Shown in pieces: positions 47,645-57,878 of a stretch of 64,000 bases of DNA. The stretch is taken from positions 1 to 64,000 of the forward strand of contig DAOUJI010000013.1 in the NCBI GenBank assembly GCA_034422875.1, in the 5' to 3' direction. The position numbers were made by a program, and so were the translations under genes. The DNA comes from DAOUJI01 sp034422875. GTDB lineage: Bacteria; Chloroflexota; Dehalococcoidia; Lucifugimonadales; JAGWBF01. Within the stretch, counting starts at the first letter, position 1. Each line of letters begins with the position of its first letter. A model generated the notes under the pieces. It made no database searches, was not told where the DNA came from, and worked only from the letters and a program-made list of their open reading frames with translations.

Positions 47645-48775
47645 ATGGCAACGAGCAAAAAAGACCCGGTAGTGGTGGTGATGCAACTGACGGGCGGCAA
47701 CGACTACCTCAACTGCGTTGTGCCCTACACCAACTCTCTCTACTATGACAACCGCCCTGTAGTGAAAGTGGAAGAGGACAAGGTCCACAAGCTGGACGAC
47801 GAAATCGCCTTCCACCCCAGCATGGGCGAGATGGCTGACCTGTACCGGCAGGGAGAAATAGCCATTATCCACGGCGTAGGCTACCCTAACTCCCCCAGGT
47901 CCCACTTCCGGTCCATGGACATCTGGCACACCTGCGAGCCGGACAAGCTGGGCACCGAGGGCTGGCTGGGGCGCGCTACCAAAGAGATCGACCCCAACAA
48001 GGAAAACGTGGTGACCACTGTGAGCTTTGGCCCCAGCCTCTTCAGGGCGCTCGCCTACCCTGGGGTCCCAGTGGCCTGCGTGGACGACCTGGACTCTTAC
48101 GGCTTCCTGCCCGGAATCTCCGAGCAGAAACAGCGGACTTCCATTCTGGAGCGGTTCGCCCGGCTCTACTCCCCTGCGGTGGGCTCCGGCCCCGTCATGG
48201 ACTACCTCGGGCAGACCGGCCTGGACTCACTGGCGGGAGCGGACATACTGGCTGTTGCCCCGCAGCAATATTCGTCCAACGTGGAGTACCCGGACACTCC
48301 ATTGGCCAAGAAGATGAAGGGAATCGCACAAGTTCACATGGCAGACCTTGGGACCCGCGTCTTCTACGTGGACCACGGCAGCTTCGACACTCACTCTTAC
48401 CAACTTCCCACTCACGCCACGCTGTGGACGGACGTCTCCAGGGCCGTCGACGCCTTCTTCGCAGACCTCAAGGAGCACGATGTGGCAGACAACGTCATCA
48501 TGCTGGTCTTTTCCGAGTTTGGACGGCGAGTCCATGACAACGGTTCCGGTTCAGACCACGGCGCCGCAGGCCCGTGCCTGGTCATAGGAAACCCGGTTAA
48601 GGGAGGCCAGTACGGAGAGTACCCGTCTCTGAAGCAGCCTGACCTTGAGCAGGGAGACCTGGTCCCCAGCATCGACTTCAGAGGGGTATACTCCACCATC
48701 CTGGAAGACTGGTTCAATCTCGACCCTGTCCCCATAGTCGAGGGGAATTTCGAGAAGCCCGCTTTTCTAGGGTAG
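47645..48775 (+). CDS. DUF1501 protein (sulfatase/phosphatase-fold)
   Basis: 376 aa. VVVVMQLTGGNDYLNCVVPY is the family N-terminus, HGVGYPNSPRSHFRSMDIWHT follows, and the C-terminal metal-site region is MLVFSEFGRRVHDNGSGSDHGAAGP. Family members usually carry a Tat signal; none is present here. Second gene of cassette 1. Confidence 0.92.
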   Translation: MATSKKDPVVVVMQLTGGNDYLNCVVPYTNSLYYDNRPVVKVEEDKVHKLDDEIAFHPSMGEMADLYRQGEIAIIHGVGYPNSPRSHFRSMDIWHTCEPDKLGTEGWLGRATKEIDPNKENVVTTVSFGPSLFRALAYPGVPVACVDDLDSYGFLPGISEQKQRTSILERFARLYSPAVGSGPVMDYLGQTGLDSLAGADILAVAPQQYSSNVEYPDTPLAKKMKGIAQVHMADLGTRVFYVDHGSFDTHSYQLPTHATLWTDVSRAVDAFFADLKEHDVADNVIMLVFSEFGRRVHDNGSGSDHGAAGPCLVIGNPVKGGQYGEYPSLKQPDLEQGDLVPSIDFRGVYSTILEDWFNLDPVPIVEGNFEKPAFLG

Positions 48776-48799
48776 GCCAGGGACAGTTTTGTAGAAATT

Positions 48800-48827
48800 G
48801 TAGGGGCGATCGACCGGTCGCCCCTAC
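48800..48827. repeat. 28-bp palindromic repeat
   Basis: GTAGGGGCGATCGA / CCGGTCGCCCCTAC; matches the element at 2877-2904 in 25 of 28 positions. Confidence 0.7.
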
Positions 48828-48864
48828 GTCGCCATAACACCCCAAACCACTGAGGAGGTCCATA

Positions 48865-49908
48865 ATGGCCCTTACGCAGACCGCAGTAGGCCGCACCTAC
48901 GATTTCGCTTTTGCGATAGGCGGCGGAGCGCAGCTCGGACTGTACCCAGTGGATATAGCCGTAGGCGAGGGCGACACCGTGTACGTCCTGACCAAGCAGT
49001 CGGAGCAAATATCCAACGTTCACTGGACCAAGACAGCCTCCCAGGCCAAGGTCGGAATGCTCACCGTCACCTCCGTGAAAGATGAAGAGGAATTCGTAGG
49101 GGAGTTCGGCGGCTACGGCGACCAGCCAGGCAAGCTCATCTGGCCTGGCTGCATGGCGCTGGACAGCAAATGCAACGTATACGTAACAGACGAGTGGATG
49201 AATCGCGTCTCCGTGTGGGACAAGGAGGGGAATTTCCTCGACGTCTGGGGCAGAGGCGGCTCAGGAGACGGCGAGTTGTCCATGCCCTCCGGCATCGCCA
49301 TCGATCCTGACGACAACGTGTGGATAGCGGAGGTCCACAACCACCGGGTGCAGAAGTTCTCACCCGATGGGACGTTCCTCGGCAAGTGGGGAAGTCACGG
49401 CTCGGCGGAAGGGGAGTTGGACTCGCCCTGGGGCATGGCCTCTGACTCAGAGGGAAACGTATATATCGCTGATCACAAGAACCACCGCGCTCAGAAGTTC
49501 AGTCCTGAGGGACGCCCCCTGGAGGTCTACGGTGGCTACGGCACGGGAAAGGGCCAGCTTCAACGCCCGTCGGCCGTGGCGGTGGACAACGACGGAGACG
49601 TGTACGTTTGCGACTGGAAGAACCAGCGGGTCAATGTGTACGCGCCCGACGGCTTCTTCATCACCCATTTTGTAGGCGACGCCCAGGTTATGGCCAAGTG
49701 GCACAGAGGGACCCTGCAAGCGAACGCAGACGTGGGCAAGGCCTGGCGCCGCGTGGACAGCCAGGAACCCGAATGGAAGCTGGCCATGCCCACCGGAATG
49801 GATTTCGACAAGTCTCGGAACCGCTTAATGATTACTGAGCCCCAGCGCAAACGGGTCCAGATCTACAACAAAGTCCAAGACTATATGGAACCACAGTTCA
49901 ATCTGTGA
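48865..49908 (+). CDS. NHL-repeat beta-propeller protein, cassette 1
   Basis: 347 aa, about six NHL blades with repeated VDSxGNVYVxD-type ends such as PSGIAIDPDDNVWIAEVHNHRVQKF. An insert before the last blade (about 275-310) and the ending IYNKVQDYMEPQFNL are shared with the other two NHL proteins here. GGAGG precedes the ATG. Probably binds a protein, peptide or carbohydrate; no signal peptide seen. Confidence 0.88.
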   Translation: MALTQTAVGRTYDFAFAIGGGAQLGLYPVDIAVGEGDTVYVLTKQSEQISNVHWTKTASQAKVGMLTVTSVKDEEEFVGEFGGYGDQPGKLIWPGCMALDSKCNVYVTDEWMNRVSVWDKEGNFLDVWGRGGSGDGELSMPSGIAIDPDDNVWIAEVHNHRVQKFSPDGTFLGKWGSHGSAEGELDSPWGMASDSEGNVYIADHKNHRAQKFSPEGRPLEVYGGYGTGKGQLQRPSAVAVDNDGDVYVCDWKNQRVNVYAPDGFFITHFVGDAQVMAKWHRGTLQANADVGKAWRRVDSQEPEWKLAMPTGMDFDKSRNRLMITEPQRKRVQIYNKVQDYMEPQFNL

Positions 49909-50015
49909 TTCGTCCCCTGGCGTTGGCGGCTCACACTGTGCGGCCAGGGGCCGCCAACGACTGGAGCGAGTTTCCAACCATCCCTATGGATGGCGTCCGT
50001 GTCACCTGAAACGCT

Positions 50016-51149
50016 TTGAAGGAATTGCCCGCTGAGCGGTTCGACGTAGTCATCGTCGGCGGAGGGCCGGGCGGTCTGGCTGTCTCTCAGCAGCTGGGCG
50101 TTCGCGGCATCTCCAACGTCATTCTCGAACGGGGAGACCATGCCGGGTGGATGTGGGGGCAGGTATACGACAGCCTCAGGCTCCACACCGGCAAACACCT
50201 CAGCTCGCTGCCGGGAATGCCATTTCCGGCGGGCACATCTCTGTTTCCCACCCGGTCCGAGTTTGCCGCCTATCTTGAGAGCTACGCAGACAGGTTCAAA
50301 CTGCCTCTGCGGACTGGAGCAGCAGCGACCGGACTGCGTCGGTCAAACGCTGGGTGGACAGTTGAGACCAACGCCACTCCGTACGAATCCTTAGCAGTCG
50401 TCGTTGCGACAGGAATCATGTCATCGCCGGTGACGCCCGACTTCCCAGGGGCCGGGCCCTATCCTGGACTGGTCTTCCACAGCACGGAGTACAGACGTCC
50501 GGACGAGCGGTTGGGCCGGTCGACACTGGTGGTCGGGATAGGAAACTCTGCGGCGGAGATCGCCTCTGAACTCGCCAATGCGGCAATGGACGTCACCCTG
50601 TCGGTGCGGTCTGGCGCCAACGTCATTCCAAGAAGCATTTGGGGAATCCCGTCTCAGTACTTTGGTTGGTCTATGTCGTGGCTCCCTGGCCCGGTCCAGC
50701 GGCGCATTGTGCGGGCGACCGGTCTCATGGGAAATCTTCTAAACCGCAAGTCCAAAGCTTTGCCGAGGAAGCGGCATTTCGACAGCTGCCAGGATGTGCC
50801 GGTGATAGGTCGAGCTATTGTGGATCATATCAATGCCGGGCGGGTGAGTGTTGCGCCCGGTGTGGCTGAATTGAGTCGAAGCATCGTGCGCTTCACGGAC
50901 GGTTCGGAGTGGTCGGGGGACTCAATTATCTTCGCCACCGGGTACCGGGCGGCCATCGAATGGATGGGAGACTATGGCGCGAGAGACGAGTGCGGGTTCG
51001 CCAGCCGTAGGGACCGAGTCCGGAGCGGCAACCACCCCGACCTCTATTATGTCGGACACACCTATGACGGGCGAGGAGGCCTCTACAATATCCGCATCGA
51101 CGCCAGGCGCATAGGACGGCTTATCGCACACGGTCACTCCCAATGGTAG
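50016..51149 (+). CDS. flavin-dependent monooxygenase (FMO-like)
   Basis: 377 aa; TTG start likely. FAD motif VVIVGGGPGGLAVS at the N-terminus and NAD(P) motif VVGIGNSAAEIA near 170, with IIFATGYR near 305 as in flavin-containing/Baeyer-Villiger monooxygenases. Substrate unknown. Its 3' end overlaps the convergent membrane-protein gene by 16 bases. Confidence 0.85.
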   Translation: MKELPAERFDVVIVGGGPGGLAVSQQLGVRGISNVILERGDHAGWMWGQVYDSLRLHTGKHLSSLPGMPFPAGTSLFPTRSEFAAYLESYADRFKLPLRTGAAATGLRRSNAGWTVETNATPYESLAVVVATGIMSSPVTPDFPGAGPYPGLVFHSTEYRRPDERLGRSTLVVGIGNSAAEIASELANAAMDVTLSVRSGANVIPRSIWGIPSQYFGWSMSWLPGPVQRRIVRATGLMGNLLNRKSKALPRKRHFDSCQDVPVIGRAIVDHINAGRVSVAPGVAELSRSIVRFTDGSEWSGDSIIFATGYRAAIEWMGDYGARDECGFASRRDRVRSGNHPDLYYVGHTYDGRGGLYNIRIDARRIGRLIAHGHSQW

Positions 51150-51553
51150 TCGGCGAACGCCCAGAGCGCTGCTGCCAGGACCATGTGGAACCAAATCGGA
51201 ATCGTCCGTTTGAACCATCTCAATTCCGGGCGCAGCGCCATCGTCGCGACGTATCGTACGGCCATCGACCCGAAGTAAACCCAGGACAAGACCGCCAGGT
51301 ATGGCGCAGCTCCGGCCCACCAGTCCTCGGCAAACACCCCCTTGTTGGCATAGACCTGGACGGTTATCACGATCATGACCGCCAGAAGGGCTAGCTGCGA
51401 CGGCAACAGATATCGATATGGCATAAGACCTGAGTACCAGTGCTCGTTTGGAGGGAGCCATCTTGGCCCGCGAGTCACGACCATCAGTTGCCCAAGCACA
51501 CGCAGGGCGAACAGAGCCGTGCAAACCGCCAGTATAAGGAAACTGTGGGACAT
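51134..51553 (-). CDS. small integral membrane protein
   Basis: 139 aa from the ATG at 51553 (frame opens at 51652). Four hydrophobic segments: residues 1-20, 47-66, 78-102 and 112-132 approximately. No named family recognised. Ends within the monooxygenase gene on the other strand. Confidence 0.7.
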   Translation of the reverse strand: MSHSFLILAVCTALFALRVLGQLMVVTRGPRWLPPNEHWYSGLMPYRYLLPSQLALLAVMIVITVQVYANKGVFAEDWWAGAAPYLAVLSWVYFGSMAVRYVATMALRPELRWFKRTIPIWFHMVLAAALWAFADYHWE

Positions 51554-51794
51554 CGTTGGGTTCAAGCCAATTCTACTCTGACGAGGGTCCGGTTTCACCG
51601 GACTAACAATTGGATCGTAAATCGGGCATAATGAACACCAAACTTGTTTCACTAGGTCAATCGAATCATACGGTCAATCGATCCACGATTTCGCTGCTGC
51701 AACAGCCAAGTCTGGCTCTAAGTCGGCTAGTGGCTTAACGAAATATCACGGTTTAACTTTTAGGGTTCAATTCAATAGCCAAGGAGGGCTTGAG

Positions 51795-52721
51795 ATGGAG
51801 AGGCGACTGCCGACGTTCGAAGAGGTGCAATCCTATTTCAACGAGCGGAACAACTGGGGTCGATGGGGTGACGACGATGATGTGGGTGCGGTTAACCTCA
51901 TCACTCCCGAGGTCCGCATAGAGGCCGCAAAGTTGGTGGTCAGCGGGAGGACGGTCTCCCTCAGCAGGCCCTTCCCCAAAGAACCGGCCCCGTGGAACCC
52001 GACTCCGGCGGAGCACTGGATGTATGCTCACAACGTGGCCCCGGACAGCGGCTATGCTGCCGACTACCTGGGCATCGCTTTTCACGGCTCGGCGGCGACC
52101 CACCTTGACGCCATCTCACACATTTGGAACTACGGCCGAATGTACAACGGGAGGGACCCGGCTGAGGAGATCACTTTCCATGGGGCCAAATTCGGCGGAG
52201 TCGACAAGTGGGCTGATTCATTAGTCACTCGAGGGGTGCTGCTCGACGTTCCGAAATTCCGCAATGAACCGTATGTGGCCGACGACCGGCCCGTCCATGG
52301 ATGGGAGCTTGAGGACATAGCCAAGGCTCAGGGAGTCTCGGTGAAGTCGGGGGACGCATTGGTGGTGTACAGCGGCAGGGACGCCTGCATCAGGGCCCGC
52401 CCTGACGACCATCCCTGGTTGGGACTCCCCGGGGCAGCGAGGCCCGGTCTCCACGTTTCCTGCATGCCCTTCATCCGTGACCACGACGTGTGCATCCTCG
52501 TCTGGGACATGATGGACTGCAACCCGAAGGGATACGATGTGCCGTGGGCGGTGCACGCCGCCATCTCATCATATGGAGTGGGACTGGTGGACAACGCCCT
52601 TCTGGAACCTTTGGCTATAGCCTGCGCCGAAGAAGGACGCTACGAATTCATGCTGACCATCGCCCCGCTGAAGGTTGTCGGAGGGACCGGGTCGCCGGTG
52701 AACCCCATCGCCGTGCTATAG
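51795..52721 (+). CDS. cyclase-family (kynurenine formamidase-like) metal hydrolase
   Basis: 308 aa with AGGAGG before the ATG. Metal motif HGSAATHLDAISH is the cyclase-family HxxxDxxxH site, preceded by WGDDDDVGAVNLITPE. Length is greater than canonical kynurenine formamidase, as in many environmental members. Hydrolyses an amide or ester; substrate unknown. Confidence 0.87.
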   Translation: MERRLPTFEEVQSYFNERNNWGRWGDDDDVGAVNLITPEVRIEAAKLVVSGRTVSLSRPFPKEPAPWNPTPAEHWMYAHNVAPDSGYAADYLGIAFHGSAATHLDAISHIWNYGRMYNGRDPAEEITFHGAKFGGVDKWADSLVTRGVLLDVPKFRNEPYVADDRPVHGWELEDIAKAQGVSVKSGDALVVYSGRDACIRARPDDHPWLGLPGAARPGLHVSCMPFIRDHDVCILVWDMMDCNPKGYDVPWAVHAAISSYGVGLVDNALLEPLAIACAEEGRYEFMLTIAPLKVVGGTGSPVNPIAVL

Positions 52722-53064
52722 CGGCGCTGGGTCATTAAGAAGCGCTTCGCCGGTCACGGTTTCTAACCCTGTTCACCCCCATCTCAATCTTCCCCCTTGA
52801 GTGGGAAGAGGTTTTGGATGGGCAGAATACGAATGAAAGGTATGGACAGGGTCGTCCGCCAGGACTCCGGCGTATCTGAGTTAGTGTATGTAGTATTTAT
52901 TGCAGCTACAAATACGAACATATTGACAGATAGGCACGGGGATTGTATCTTTTTCGCAAGTAAACAGGGTTGCCGTAGTTCCTTTCACTTCACCATCAAC
53001 TCAGGTTGAACCGGCGGCAATTGTAACGGGCGTATCTGGGCCATTCGCTAAGGGGGTGCACACG
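52722..53064. other. intergenic region upstream of DUF1800 cassette 2
   Basis: No gene seen. Includes a CTTCCCCCTTGAGTGGGAAG palindrome near 52788 and the promoter at 52923-52951. Confidence 0.55.
52923..52951 (+). promoter_or_regulatory. promoter of DUF1800 cassette 2
   Basis: TTGACA and TATCTT with a 17-base spacer; leader about 110 bases. Confidence 0.75.
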
Positions 53065-54471
53065 ATGTCAGACCAAGAAAGATCCCAAATGGCGCATTTG
53101 ATGAGGAGAGCGGGATTTGGAGCGACTCCCGACGAATTGGACGTGCTGTTGGCCAAGGGTTATGACCGTGTCGTCGACGAGTTGGTGGACCCGGAAGACT
53201 ACGGCGTACCGCCCATGGACGCCAACCTTCTCCATCGGGTGTATCCCTCTCTCGAGAGCGGAACAATCCCGCCGGAGGCGGCCTCGATTCACATCTATCA
53301 CCTCATCAACAACCCGCGTCCGTTGGAAGAGAAGATGGCCCTCTTCTGGCACACCATCTTCGCCACGGGCGACGCCAAGATAGACAACGCCCAGGAGTTG
53401 GCCCGCCAGATGAGAATGTTCAGAGCCTATGGCATGGGCAACTACCACACGCTGCTGATAGAGCTGGCCAAGGACCCGGCCATGATCTACTGGCTGGACA
53501 ATAACTACAACCACAAAGACCAGCCCAACGAAAATTGGGGCCGGGAGTTGTTGGAACTCTTCTCAATGGGACAGGGGAACTATACCGAGGAAGACGTGTT
53601 CGAATGCGCCCGGGCCTTTACAGGGTGGACCATCGCGCCGAAGCCGACCCAGGGCGGGAGTTCCCGGTTCACCTGGGACTTCGAGTACCGGGAAGACGAC
53701 CACGATGATGGCGAAAAACATTTCCTGGGGCAGCGGGGCAAGTTCAACGGTGAGGACGTGATCGACATCATAGTCCGCCAGCCGGCCACGGCCCGTTTCA
53801 TCGCCCGACACCTGTACAACTTCTTTGTGGCTGACGAGGTGCAGGTGCCTTCCTGGCTCCACACGCCTCCCCAAGACCCGGTGGCCGTCAACCTCATCGC
53901 CGATGCCTTCGTGTCCTCCGGCTACGAGATGAAACCTACTCTGCGAATGATTTTCCACTCCGACTTCTTCAAAGACTCCAGGTTCAAGCGAGTGAAGAGT
54001 CCCGCAGAGACGGTGGCAGGGCTGTGCAAGCTGGTGGGGGACTTCAAGTACCCCAGGCTTGGCCTGGAGCTGTTGGGGGTCGAGACCTCCTACATGGGCC
54101 AGTTCCTGGGGAACCCTCCCAGCGTCGAGGGGTGGAACCACGGATACGAGTGGATAGACAGCGGCTCGCTGGTGAAGCGCATCAACTTCGCCGCCGACGC
54201 GGTGTCCAACATCGCCTACCCGGGTGTACAGGCTATGGTGGACCGCATGAGAGGCATGGGCGAACTCAGTCCTGACGAGTCCGTGGACGCGTGCCTGGAC
54301 ATGCTTGGTTCTATCTGGGTGGAAGACGACACCCGCGAGGAGTTGATCACCAAGGCTCGCATGAGCGGCGGGCTGAAGTGGGATACGGAAGAGGAGACGA
54401 GGGAGTCGGTCCAGAAGGTGCTGGACATTCTCGCCCTGGTTGTAGCCACTCGTGAGTACCAGTTCTGCTAG
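53065..54471 (+). CDS. DUF1800 protein, cassette 2
   Basis: 468 aa from the ATG at 53065. Same blocks as cassette 1, and very close to the cassette 3 protein across its length (for example NENWGRELLELFSMGQGNY and ARFIARHLYNFFVADEVQVP). Ends REYQFC. Followed by an NHL gene after 59 bases, with no DUF1501. Confidence 0.92.
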   Translation: MSDQERSQMAHLMRRAGFGATPDELDVLLAKGYDRVVDELVDPEDYGVPPMDANLLHRVYPSLESGTIPPEAASIHIYHLINNPRPLEEKMALFWHTIFATGDAKIDNAQELARQMRMFRAYGMGNYHTLLIELAKDPAMIYWLDNNYNHKDQPNENWGRELLELFSMGQGNYTEEDVFECARAFTGWTIAPKPTQGGSSRFTWDFEYREDDHDDGEKHFLGQRGKFNGEDVIDIIVRQPATARFIARHLYNFFVADEVQVPSWLHTPPQDPVAVNLIADAFVSSGYEMKPTLRMIFHSDFFKDSRFKRVKSPAETVAGLCKLVGDFKYPRLGLELLGVETSYMGQFLGNPPSVEGWNHGYEWIDSGSLVKRINFAADAVSNIAYPGVQAMVDRMRGMGELSPDESVDACLDMLGSIWVEDDTREELITKARMSGGLKWDTEEETRESVQKVLDILALVVATREYQFC

Positions 54472-54530
54472 ACAACCGGGGCAGCCAGAGTGGTTTCGAT
54501 GTCTGACCCGATGCCTGTAAGGAGAAAAGC

Positions 54531-55676
54531 ATGAGAACGAAATACGTAAATGGTCGAGTGTTCAACTACGACTACTGCCTTGGTGGGATCGGCATCGGAG
54601 GCGAGAATTTCTTCTTTCCCGTAGACTTCGCCCTTGGCTCCAACGACAGCCTGTACGTGTTGAGCAAGGGCTGTGAATTTGTGACGTGCCACGGCATCAG
54701 CAAGGTGACCCTGGACCACCAATTGTTGTGGGAGGACCGGGGAAACCAGACCGACACCGGGTTCATGGACGGCCAGGCGCCGGTGCCCAGTTCCATAGCT
54801 GTGGACAGCCAGGAGAATGTCTACGTCGCCGACGAGATGACGAACCACATCTACATATTCGACAGCGACGGAAAGCGTGTCGGTGACTGGGGCTCCGGAG
54901 TTCTCGGCGGTCTGACCACGCCACAGAGGACTTCCAATGACTTTCAGACGGACCTTCCGGGGCTAATGCCCATAGCGAACAACTTCAGCATACCTTTTGA
55001 GCAGTACCTCAAGAAGATAGGAGCCGTGGACTCGTCCGGCGACGGCGAGTTGAACGGCCCCAACGGCCTCATCTTCGACAAAGACGACCGCTTGTTCATT
55101 GCCGACAGCAACAACCACCGGATACAGATTTTCACCAAGGACGGACAATTCATCAGCAAGTGGGGCCAGCACGGGACCGACGAAGGTGAATTGAACTTGC
55201 CCTGGGGACTCACCCTCGACAAGGACCACAACGTTTACGTCGCCGACTGGGGCAACTCGCGAGTCCAAAAGTTTTCTGACGAGGGGCGTCATCTAGCCAC
55301 ATTCGGAGCCGCGGGAAGCGGAGACGGCGAACTCGACCACCCCTCCAGCGTGGCCGTGGACAGGGACGGGGACGTCTATGTCACCGACTGGGGCGGCCAA
55401 CGGCTGGTTGTCTATGACGCCGAAGGGGAGTTCCTAACTGCTTTCCACGGGGATGCCGACCAAATCACTCCCTGGGCCCAAGAGAAGCTCATGGGGAATC
55501 CAGGTTTCCAAAAGGCCCGGAAGAGGGCTGACCTGAGCCGGGAGAAGAAGTTCCGTCGCCCAGTGGCGGTGAACGTGGACGGCGAAGGGCGAATTATGGT
55601 GCTCGAAGCCATCGCCTGTCGCTTGCAGATTTACGTTAAAGAGCAGGACTGGGTAGAGCCTGCGTTCAACCTCTAG
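54531..55676 (+). CDS. NHL-repeat protein, cassette 2
   Basis: 381 aa starting MRTKYVNGRVFNYDY. Six NHL-like blades, e.g. LPWGLTLDKDHNVYVADWGNSRVQKF. An insert at about 140-185 separates early blades; the ending is LQIYVKEQDWVEPAFNL. Close paralogue of the cassette 3 protein. Confidence 0.88.
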   Translation: MRTKYVNGRVFNYDYCLGGIGIGGENFFFPVDFALGSNDSLYVLSKGCEFVTCHGISKVTLDHQLLWEDRGNQTDTGFMDGQAPVPSSIAVDSQENVYVADEMTNHIYIFDSDGKRVGDWGSGVLGGLTTPQRTSNDFQTDLPGLMPIANNFSIPFEQYLKKIGAVDSSGDGELNGPNGLIFDKDDRLFIADSNNHRIQIFTKDGQFISKWGQHGTDEGELNLPWGLTLDKDHNVYVADWGNSRVQKFSDEGRHLATFGAAGSGDGELDHPSSVAVDRDGDVYVTDWGGQRLVVYDAEGEFLTAFHGDADQITPWAQEKLMGNPGFQKARKRADLSREKKFRRPVAVNVDGEGRIMVLEAIACRLQIYVKEQDWVEPAFNL

Positions 55677-55692
55677 AAACTTCGCGAATATG

Positions 55693-55718
55693 GTGGGGGA
55701 AAGGACACTTTCCCCCAC
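55693..55718. other. hairpin after NHL gene, cassette 2
   Basis: 11-bp perfect stem GTGGGGGAAAG / CTTTCCCCCAC with a 4-base loop. No T-run; probable weak terminator or 3'-end stabiliser. Confidence 0.5.
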
Positions 55719-55848
55719 ACCTCCCCGAATCGCCCGCTCAAAGGGCTGACGGCATGGTCCGTCGCGGTTTTCCCCGGCTCCGTTCCATTTGTTTGCTCTG
55801 TACCAACCGGTAGGTCCCAACCGCACTGTCCGTATCAGGCTGAACCTA

Positions 55849-55878
55849 TTGACATAGCTGTCACTAGCGTGCTAGCTT
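55849..55878 (+). promoter_or_regulatory. promoter of binding-protein gene, set 3
   Basis: TTGACA and TAGCTT with an 18-base spacer, about 55 bases before the ATG. Confidence 0.55.
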
Positions 55879-55934
55879 ACCCCAATTCATAAGGTTTTAG
55901 GATTGGTATACAACAAACAGTACGAGGTGCGCCG

Positions 55935-57770
55935 ATGATTGCTAAGAACATATATTGGTTCCTGTTGATAGGACTGGTCCTTGTCCTTCTAACGGCTGTT
56001 TCCTGTGGAGGAGAGGACGAGCCTACGGCCACCAGCGTGCCCCCGACGAATACGCCAGTCCCTGCTGCGCCGACTGACACGCCAGTCCCCGCTGCGCCGA
56101 CTGACACGCCCGCTCCCGACGAGCCCACTCGTGAACGGCCAACGCTTACTCCGACGGCCGTCCCTACCCCCACAAGCCCGCCTAAGATCGAAGGGATATT
56201 CGGCGGGACTGTAAATCTGCAGGCCAACAACCAGCCGGCTCTGGACTTCGTGGCGCTGGGGGTTTTCGCCGCCTGGATTCAAATTCCGCCCATGTACAGC
56301 CAACTGGTCGAGTACAACCCCGAGTCCGAGCCGTTGGATGACTTGAGAGGCGACCTGGCCCGCGACTGGGAAGTGGCTGATGACGGAATCACTTACACCT
56401 TCTTCCTGAACGACGACGCCCGTTTCCACAACGGAGACCCGGTCACTTCCGAAGACGTCGTGTACAGCTTGGCCTTGTTCATAGAGCCGGAAACGCTCAA
56501 TGATCCCGGCATTATGGAAGAGATGGGCGACCGCAGGAGCAACACGGCCAGAAGTGTGAAAACATACTACGACTCCGCCAGGGCTGTCGACGCCGGCACA
56601 GTTGAGATAAAGACGAAGGAACCCTCAGCCGCCTTTATGCCTCTGTTTGCCATCGAGACGACCCTTGTCGTTCTACCCAAGAGCCAAGTGGAGTCGGGAG
56701 TGTACGCCAGCTTCAAGGACCCGTCATCCATCGTAGGTTCCGGGCCCTTCCGCATGGGTGAATTCGTCAAGGACGTGTCCACCCAGAACATCAAGAACAC
56801 CGACTACTTCAAGGAAGGGCGGCCTTACGTAGATGAGCTGCGTCACTTCGTAATCACCGAAGAGGCGGCAATAGTAGCCGCCTACAAGACCGAGAACGTG
56901 ATGATGAGCAGTTCGATGGTCAGCAACCTGAGCGTCAAATCAACCAAGCAACTGGTTGAAGAGAGCAACGGCGCTATAACCGCCTATTTCGGAGGTCCTT
57001 TCTGGACGACAGGTACGCACATGAACGCCAGACGAGCGCCCTTCGATGACCCGAGGGTAAGGCGGGCCATACACCTGGCGGTGCACCGGCAGCCGATAAT
57101 CGAGACCTTCGGCGGAATACATCTGTTGGGGACTCCCGTCCCTCCGGGATACTCTTGGAGCTTCACAGCCGAAGAGGCGTTGCAGTTCCCCGGCATAAGG
57201 GAACTAGACGGAGAGAAGCACCCCGATGACATCGCGGAGGCAAAGAGGTTGCTCGAAGAAGCCGGGGCAGGGGAAGGGTTCAAAGTTGAGATGACCTGCT
57301 ACCCCGTTGCCGACGGTTGTGACCAGGCTGTTCTGCTCCAGGACCAATTCCGAAGGTTCCTTGGATGGGACGTCGAGATTAGGCAGATCGAGAGGGCCGC
57401 TGCCGGGGCCATCTACGACGCAGGGGAATACGACATTGCATCAGGCTTCAACTCATTCCAGTTCCCCGACGCTGATGCATCGGGACTTGCCATCAGGAAA
57501 GGTTCCAGGATGGCCGATCTTCAGACCGGCTACCACAACGAGGCCGCAGAGCCTCTCTGGGACCAGATCGCTGCTGAGCTGGACCCAGCCAAGCGCAAGG
57601 AGCTGGTGTGGCAGGTAAACGAAATACTGATGCAGGACTCCACCTTCGTCAACTCCTACTTCACTATGGCCGGATGGATAGTCAACAACCGTATAAAGAA
57701 CTTCAACGCTCCCGCTTCCGTGTCGGCCCAGCGGAAGCACGAGCACCTGTGGTGCGACCCCGAGTGCTAG
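55935..57770 (+). CDS. family 5 solute-binding lipoprotein, set 3
   Basis: 611 aa. Lipobox LTAVSC, then a TNTPVPAAPTDTPVPAAP linker. Mature features: LARDWEVADDGITYTFFL, GSGPFRMGEF and VRRAIHLAVHRQPIIETFGG, close to the set 1 protein. It also ends in RKHEHLWCDPEC. The matching permeases are probably those at 60631-62542, separated by DUF1800 cassette 3. Confidence 0.92.
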   Translation: MIAKNIYWFLLIGLVLVLLTAVSCGGEDEPTATSVPPTNTPVPAAPTDTPVPAAPTDTPAPDEPTRERPTLTPTAVPTPTSPPKIEGIFGGTVNLQANNQPALDFVALGVFAAWIQIPPMYSQLVEYNPESEPLDDLRGDLARDWEVADDGITYTFFLNDDARFHNGDPVTSEDVVYSLALFIEPETLNDPGIMEEMGDRRSNTARSVKTYYDSARAVDAGTVEIKTKEPSAAFMPLFAIETTLVVLPKSQVESGVYASFKDPSSIVGSGPFRMGEFVKDVSTQNIKNTDYFKEGRPYVDELRHFVITEEAAIVAAYKTENVMMSSSMVSNLSVKSTKQLVEESNGAITAYFGGPFWTTGTHMNARRAPFDDPRVRRAIHLAVHRQPIIETFGGIHLLGTPVPPGYSWSFTAEEALQFPGIRELDGEKHPDDIAEAKRLLEEAGAGEGFKVEMTCYPVADGCDQAVLLQDQFRRFLGWDVEIRQIERAAAGAIYDAGEYDIASGFNSFQFPDADASGLAIRKGSRMADLQTGYHNEAAEPLWDQIAAELDPAKRKELVWQVNEILMQDSTFVNSYFTMAGWIVNNRIKNFNAPASVSAQRKHEHLWCDPEC

Positions 57771-57800
57771 GGTCGTACGCCAACCGGTTCGCGTAAAACA

Positions 57801-57829
57801 GTCTGGCCCGGGATTACCCCGGGCCAGAC
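57801..57829. terminator. bidirectional terminator between convergent genes
   Basis: Perfect 12-bp stem GTCTGGCCCGGG / CCCGGGCCAGAC with a 5-base loop. On the minus strand it is followed by TGTTTT. It separates the binding-protein gene from the minus-strand NHL gene. Confidence 0.75.
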
Positions 57830-57878
57830 CTTGGATTGTTCCTATTGAGCGCCAACCCTTGCAGGCGCCCGAAGCAGG